Assembly: GCA_033239525.1 (NCBI GenBank)
Contig: BSYO01000038.1
Span: 11,349,041-11,413,040, forward strand
From: Nepenthes gracilis
Lineage: Eukaryota > Streptophyta > Magnoliopsida > Caryophyllales > Nepenthaceae
Length of the DNA: 64,000 bases
Direction: 5' to 3'
In this document: positions 59,439-64,000 of the stretch, in pieces
Layout: the number at the start of each line of letters is the position of its first letter
Position numbering within the stretch: position 1 is the first letter of the stretch
Translations under genes and position numbers: made by a program
Notes under the pieces: generated by a model
What the model was told of the DNA's origin: nothing
What the model saw: only the letters and a program-made list of their open reading frames with translations
The model's database searches: none

Positions 59439-59770
59439 TAGATTATCTAAAGTCTTATTGAGTGGGCTTTGGCTTCATTGTGAAGGTTAAAATTTTTGTC
59501 GTGTAAGCAAAGAAAAATATGTAAATTAAAGGTTAGAAATTTTGATAAAAATTATGAAAAATATGGGTGAAAAATACTTTAAAAAATTATTATATAATAT
59601 GGGTTTTATTAATTAATTTTTCATAATTTCAAACATGTAAAATAAATTAATTAAGCACAACAAATATTTGACAGTAATGCCTTACTAATTTTTCGGAAAA
59701 AAAACAATAATTTCTATTTCAAGAAAAAATAAAAATCAGACCAAAAAATCAATTTATCATCATCTTCTTC
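59439..59770. other. AT-rich spacer
   Basis: Non-coding sequence between the Gypsy 3' LTR and the phytocyanin stop codon. On the minus strand it would contain the phytocyanin 3' UTR. Confidence 0.5.
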
Positions 59771-60623
59771 TTATCCTAGTACAACAAAGCCACAGCAATG
59801 GACACGAAGCTGAAGAACAATCCGGCAACCGCGGCAGGAACGGTCGTTGGCGCGGCTGAGGTGGTCGGGGCACTTCCGGGGGGTGGTGGTACGTTTGTAC
59901 CGGGAGAGGGAAGGTGGTGTTACGTTTGTACCGGGAGAGGGAGGTGGTGTAGCCTCAGGAACCGGGGTGGAGGAGTTGGAGCCGGTGGCGGTGACGGAGA
60001 GCTTTTGCCCGAAGCTGCAGTGTTGGTCGACAGTGCAGATGTAATAGTGAGTGCCGGCTGAGTCAATGGTGATGGCGGCTGGGCCGGCGATCGTCAGAGA
60101 GATGGTGTTGCCGGTGTTGCACTCATCGTACGCCGCCTCGCTCACTTCTGCAACGGTATGCTGCCCGGTCAAAAAATTGAACTCTGCACGTTTCATTTAA
60201 AATTAAACAACAAAAATCAATATTATTCATATTTTTAAAAAATGAAAATTATTTTTTTAGTTTTTTATTCTTTTAATTTTATTTAATTTCCAATTCTGTT
60301 TTTAAAATTTGTCCAAACTGTAACTTCGAAACTCTAAATTGACTTATATATATATATATATATATAAAAGATCGATTTTAGTGCAACATAAAATTGATAG
60401 AAAAAAGGATCATCATTAGAGAATAATTACGGAGAGTGTCGCCGACTACAAAGGTCTGATTGGAAACCCAGGAGGAATAGAAAGAGGGAGAAGAAGGAAT
60501 TGTCCATCCGGTGGCGCCGCCAACTGTGTGTGTGGTTTCAGCGGCGGCGATCCGAAGCAGAGCAAAACACATCGCCGTTATCATCGCCAACTCCACCGCG
60601 CCCGTATTCTTTTCTCCCGCCAT
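59771..60623 (-). CDS. Stellacyanin-type phytocyanin (blue copper protein), frameshifted C-terminus
   Basis: Exon 1 is 60623-60431 and exon 2 is 60183-59771; the 247-bp intron has GT-AG ends, and together they give 201 codons. The product has a hydrophobic secretion signal (to about residue 27), then a plastocyanin-like domain starting THTVGGATGW. Copper ligands read His73 (GQHTVAE), Cys114, His119 (CTVDQHC) and Gln124. Gln in place of Met is the stellacyanin type. Cys86 and Cys120 would form the disulfide. Such proteins are secreted, often GPI-anchored, and carry electrons at the cell surface. After a Pro-rich PPPSPGTNV repeat, one extra base (59911-59912) switches to a basic tail; the other frame, ending at 59776, encodes the expected hydrophobic GPI-signal-like end. 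It may be a real allele or a sequence error. Confidence 0.9.
60347..60366. repeat. (TA)n microsatellite in the phytocyanin intron
   Basis: About ten TA units within the intron. Confidence 0.95.
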
Positions 60624-60773
60624 TGCTACCGTCTTCCGTGGTGTTCTTGACGGTCAGGTCGCCCCTCTCCGCTCTCTATCTCTCTCTCGCTCCTCCCTTT
60701 CTCTCTCTGCTTTCACTTTAATTTGGAGTTTGGAGTGAAAAAGGGACGATGGAAAGTTTGGCTTCGGGGTCGG

Positions 60774-60781
60774 TATTTATA
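60774..60781 (-). promoter_or_regulatory. TATA box of the phytocyanin gene
   Basis: Minus strand reads TATAAATA, about 150 bp upstream of the start codon. The GA-rich leader (60640-60720 on the minus strand) lies between. Confidence 0.7.
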
Positions 60782-60784
60782 GAC

Positions 60785-61282
60785 GAGTAAGCATGACCCA
60801 TTCAAAATAAAAATTAAATAATAATAATACACGCAATATATTTTTTTTAAAAAAATATTTATATAGTCAAAAATATATTTAATTATATTAAATTTATTTA
60901 AAAATATAAAATTTTATTTTATTTTAATTTTAATTTTCTTTATTTTCTTTACATTAAAAAAATAATTTTAATATAATTAAATATATAAATAATATTACTC
61001 CACGTATAAGCTATTAATAGAAGTTTAAAAGATATTTTAATTAAAATTATTTGATAATTTTATCCATGAATTTGATTGTAGTATCACTTTTATCCAAATT
61101 AAATGCTAAAATGATATATCTTAAGATATATATGAACCTTATATGAATGAGATTAATTCATCCCACTGAAATATATATATATATATGAGATATAATTATA
61201 CTAATTATTGAATTAAAAATTATTAAACCCAACAAACATTTTAAATTAATTTTATAAAATTTATTTATTGATCGTTTAATTT
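60785..61282. other. AT-rich intergenic sequence
   Basis: Upstream of the phytocyanin TATA box, on its far side, and before the next LTR. A/T-rich with a short (TA)n at 61173-61187. No gene is seen. Confidence 0.55.
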
Positions 61283-61512
61283 TGATAGATTCGATAAACC
61301 CGATCCAGGAAGAACGCCCACAAATAAAGAAGCAGACTCAAGAAACAAGCGTCCCAATTGGCCCAACATGTCCAAACAGCTGGCAGTTAAAACTGGTTAA
61401 TTCAATCAAGACAGCACGCTTCACTGTAATTAGTAACAACCATTTCATCTTATCCTTGTTCGTAGCCGGCTATCCAACTACCGTTTACCTATATAAATAC
61501 CCCTTTATTCTC

Positions 61513-61543
<31 letters not shown>

Positions 61544-63228
61544 AGCCAACCACCATTCATTCTAGGAGACTTTGCCATCCATAATCCAATGAAAAGACCC
61601 AGAAGAAAGGACCTAGAAGAGAAGTCCCAAAAGAGAGGCCGAACAAGAGAATCCAAATGGATGAAGGCTCTTCTATCCAATCTTTCTAGAACCATATGCT
61701 CTGTCTAGAAGGTCACACCAAAGGAGATTAGCTCTCCATCCCAGGGGGCCAGAAGAGCCTCTCAGGAGTCCATCCAAGTAAAGGCTCTCCCTCCAGGAGA
61801 TCTTTCATTCAAATAACCGGCCATCCCTCTATAGCACTCCAATAATACTCAGATAAATAATAGCTCATTTAAGACATCCATCTACAGGAGCACCATTAAG
61901 CCGCCCATCTGCTGGGCGCATCTCTAATCCGCTATTCTGCATGCGCACCTCTAAACCGTCCATCAATTGAGTGAACCCAAATGCTCAATTTATCGATACA
62001 TACATCTATGCATCCTCCATCCCAGGAGGCCAGGAGAACCTCTCAAGAGTCCATTCAAGTAAAGGCTCTCCTTCCAGGAGATCTTCCATTCAAATAACCG
62101 GCCATCCCTCCAGAGCACTTCAATAATGCTCAGACAAACAATAGCTCATTTAAGACATCCATCTACAGGAGCACCATTAAGCCACCCATCTGCCGGGCGC
62201 ATCTCTAAGCCGCTCTTCTGCATGCGCACCTCTAAAGCGTCCATCAATTGAGCGAACACAAATGTTCAATTTATCGATACATACATCTATGCATCCTCCA
62301 TCCCAGGAGGCCAGGAGAATCTCTTAGGAGTCCATCCAAGTAAAGGATCTCCTTTCAGGAGATCTTCCACTCAAATAACCGGCCATCCCTCCAGAGCACT
62401 TCAATAATACTCAAACAAACAATAGCTCATTTAAGATGTTCCTTTACAGGCGCACCATTAAGCTGCCCATCTGTCGGGTGCATCTCTAAACCGCTCCTCT
62501 ACATGCGCACCTCTAAACCGTCTATCAATTTAGCAAATCCAAACGCTCAATTTACCAATTCATCATCTATGCATCCTCCATCCCAGGAGGCCAGGAAAAT
62601 CTCTCAAGAGTCCATCCAAGTAAAGGGTCTCCTTCCAGGAGATCTTCCATTCAAATAACAGGCCATCCCTCTAGAGCACTTCAATAATACTCAAACAAAC
62701 AATAGCTCATTTAAGATGTTCCTCAAACGCCACCATTTAAACCGCACTCTACGTGCACACCTCTAAACCGCTCATCTATGAAAACCAAACGCTCATTTCC
62801 CACCTCCATCCGCGCATCCTCCATCCTCCAAGGCCGGAGAATCTCTCAAGAGTCCATCCAGTAAAGGCTCTCCTTCCAGAGATCTTCCATTCAAATAACA
62901 TCCCTCCGCACTTCAATAATACTCGACAAACAATAGCTTCATTTAAGACGCTCCTCTGCAGCACTATTAAGCCGTCTATCTGTTGAGCACATCTTTAAGC
63001 CGCTCATCTCGTATGCGCACTTCAACCGCCTATTAATATCCCAAACAATTGATCGATACATATATCTATGTATCCTCCTTATATCTTTCTATTCTCTTGA
63101 AAAGATTTCTAATTTAAGCATCGAAGGATATATAGTTGGAACAATTCCTTCAAGTATTCTCCGACATCTTATTTTCAATCAGATACATGCGGTTCAAGTT
63201 TGAGGCTATGTAAACTAGATCCGCATCA
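61283..63228 (+). repeat. Solo Tat-type LTR with internal tandem array
   Basis: Starts near TGATAGATTCG (61283) and ends ATCCGCATCA (63228), the same terminus as the other Gypsy LTRs. TATATAAATA at 61490-61499 is the likely promoter. No primer site or coding region follows, so it is a solo LTR. Five tandem units lengthen it. The 5-bp flanks do not match, so the left boundary is provisional. Confidence 0.55.
61734..63060. repeat. Tandem repeat array, about 280-bp units
   Basis: Units begin CTCCATCCCAGGAGGCCAGG-like at 61734, 62015, 62296, 62576 and 62819, giving spacings of 281, 281, 280 and 243 bp. Each has GGAGATCTTCCATTCAAATAA, GAGCACTTCAATAAT and a pair of AAGCCGC/GCGCAYCTCTAA motifs. The last unit is more deleted. 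Confidence 0.9.
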
Positions 63229-64000
63229 GATTGACCTAGCGTGAATATCCGATTTGTGGTCTCTTAATCCGTAAAACGACTCGAATTCATGGTATGCAAT
63301 AAATTTATTCATTTCTATGAAATTAGTTAAAGTTTATTTATTTTTTTAAATTATAAATATTTTAATTTATTTGATTAAAAATTAAAATTATAATATTATT
63401 TATCCAATTAAAAAATGATTGAATCTGCATTTACTTAAGATAACTTATTTTTAACTTATTTTAAATAACTAATTAAATAATAGAATATTAATTTTAAATT
63501 TTATTATTATCTTATTTTTTATAAAATAATTATTTTTATTTTTATTTTATCTTATTTTAATAACTAAGTGTATCATAATTTTTACGATAGTAATTGCCTA
63601 TTTTATAATTAATACTAAAATAAAAATTAATAAAGATATCCCAAATGATGTAACACTAATAAAAGTATCCCTTATCATATGTTTTTATCTTTTTTATATA
63701 ATTGGAAATTCTGAAGCCATTGGATGGAAGCCACGTGGACTACGGCTGGATTCCCTGAAAACACAGCGGCGTATGCTTTTGGATTAGGTCAACCCACCAC
63801 CGCCGCCGCCGCCTGGTGGGTGGAAGCTGCCGCCGAGCTTTTAGAACGGGTGAGGTTTCGGCCTCTGCTTCACCAACCCTTGGCCTTGGTTTATATTTTT
63901 TAAGTATTTGTTTGACGTGATTTTTAATAAATTAGCATATTTTCTCATAACATCATTAATAATAATTTATTAATTAATATTATATTATTTAAAAATATTT
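63229..64000. other. AT-rich intergenic sequence with a GC-rich patch
   Basis: Mostly A/T-rich. A GC-rich patch at 63720-63870 contains CCGCCGCCGCC and could be the edge of a gene outside the window, but no splice site, start codon or conserved frame supports it. Confidence 0.45.

Noticed and set aside
59798..60061. Plus-strand open frames rich in Gly and Val
   Set aside because: They are the antisense shadow of the phytocyanin Pro-rich region and copper domain.
63775..63860. CCG-rich patch as a possible first exon
   Set aside because: No start codon, splice site or protein similarity was found on either strand.

Overview
The window is nuclear DNA from a flowering plant. It is AT-rich, with intron-split genes, a TOPLESS-family corepressor, a plant GT17 glycosyltransferase, a phytocyanin, and LTR retrotransposons whose primer-binding sites and lineages are typical of plants. 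The sequence alone does not identify the species.

Three host genes are supported. (1) A GT17 glycosyltransferase (+): coding exon 12278-13372, with a probable 5'-UTR exon ending at 2423. The intron between them has been stretched to 9.8 kb by a Copia element (3497-11341), which itself carries a 2.6-kb Harbinger-like insertion (6257-8865) in its integrase. (2) A complete TOPLESS-related gene (+, closest to TPR3): one 5'-UTR exon and 25 coding exons, 34343-49700, joining to an open frame of 1137 codons. Its introns hold microsatellites, a partial exon duplication and several copies of a TATCGG-rich MITE-like repeat. (3) A two-exon stellacyanin-type phytocyanin (-, 59771-60623). A single extra base near its 3' end moves the C-terminus out of the frame that encodes a GPI-anchor-like tail.

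Most of the rest is transposon debris. Gypsy elements of the Tat type, with LTRs ending GCATCA and a TGGCGCC primer site, occur as an LTR end at 1-411, a truncated minus-strand copy at 18190-19135, a badly decayed minus-strand copy at about 24600-32240, a nearly full-length decayed copy at 50592-59438, and a solo LTR with an internal 280-bp tandem array at 61283-63228. The two larger copies share an antisense reading frame lying between integrase and the 3' LTR. A separate 2.5-kb DNA element (13645-16162) has terminal inverted repeats of about 365 bp and a recent 958-bp internal tandem duplication. Two AT-rich blocks (19136-23260 and 26440-28545) look like long LTRs of another family but remain unproven.

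No tRNA, rRNA or CRISPR was seen. The host genes are independent units. The transposons affect them mainly by lengthening introns, by placing promoter-like LTRs inside the GT17 leader intron, and by surrounding the TPR gene with decaying Gypsy sequence.
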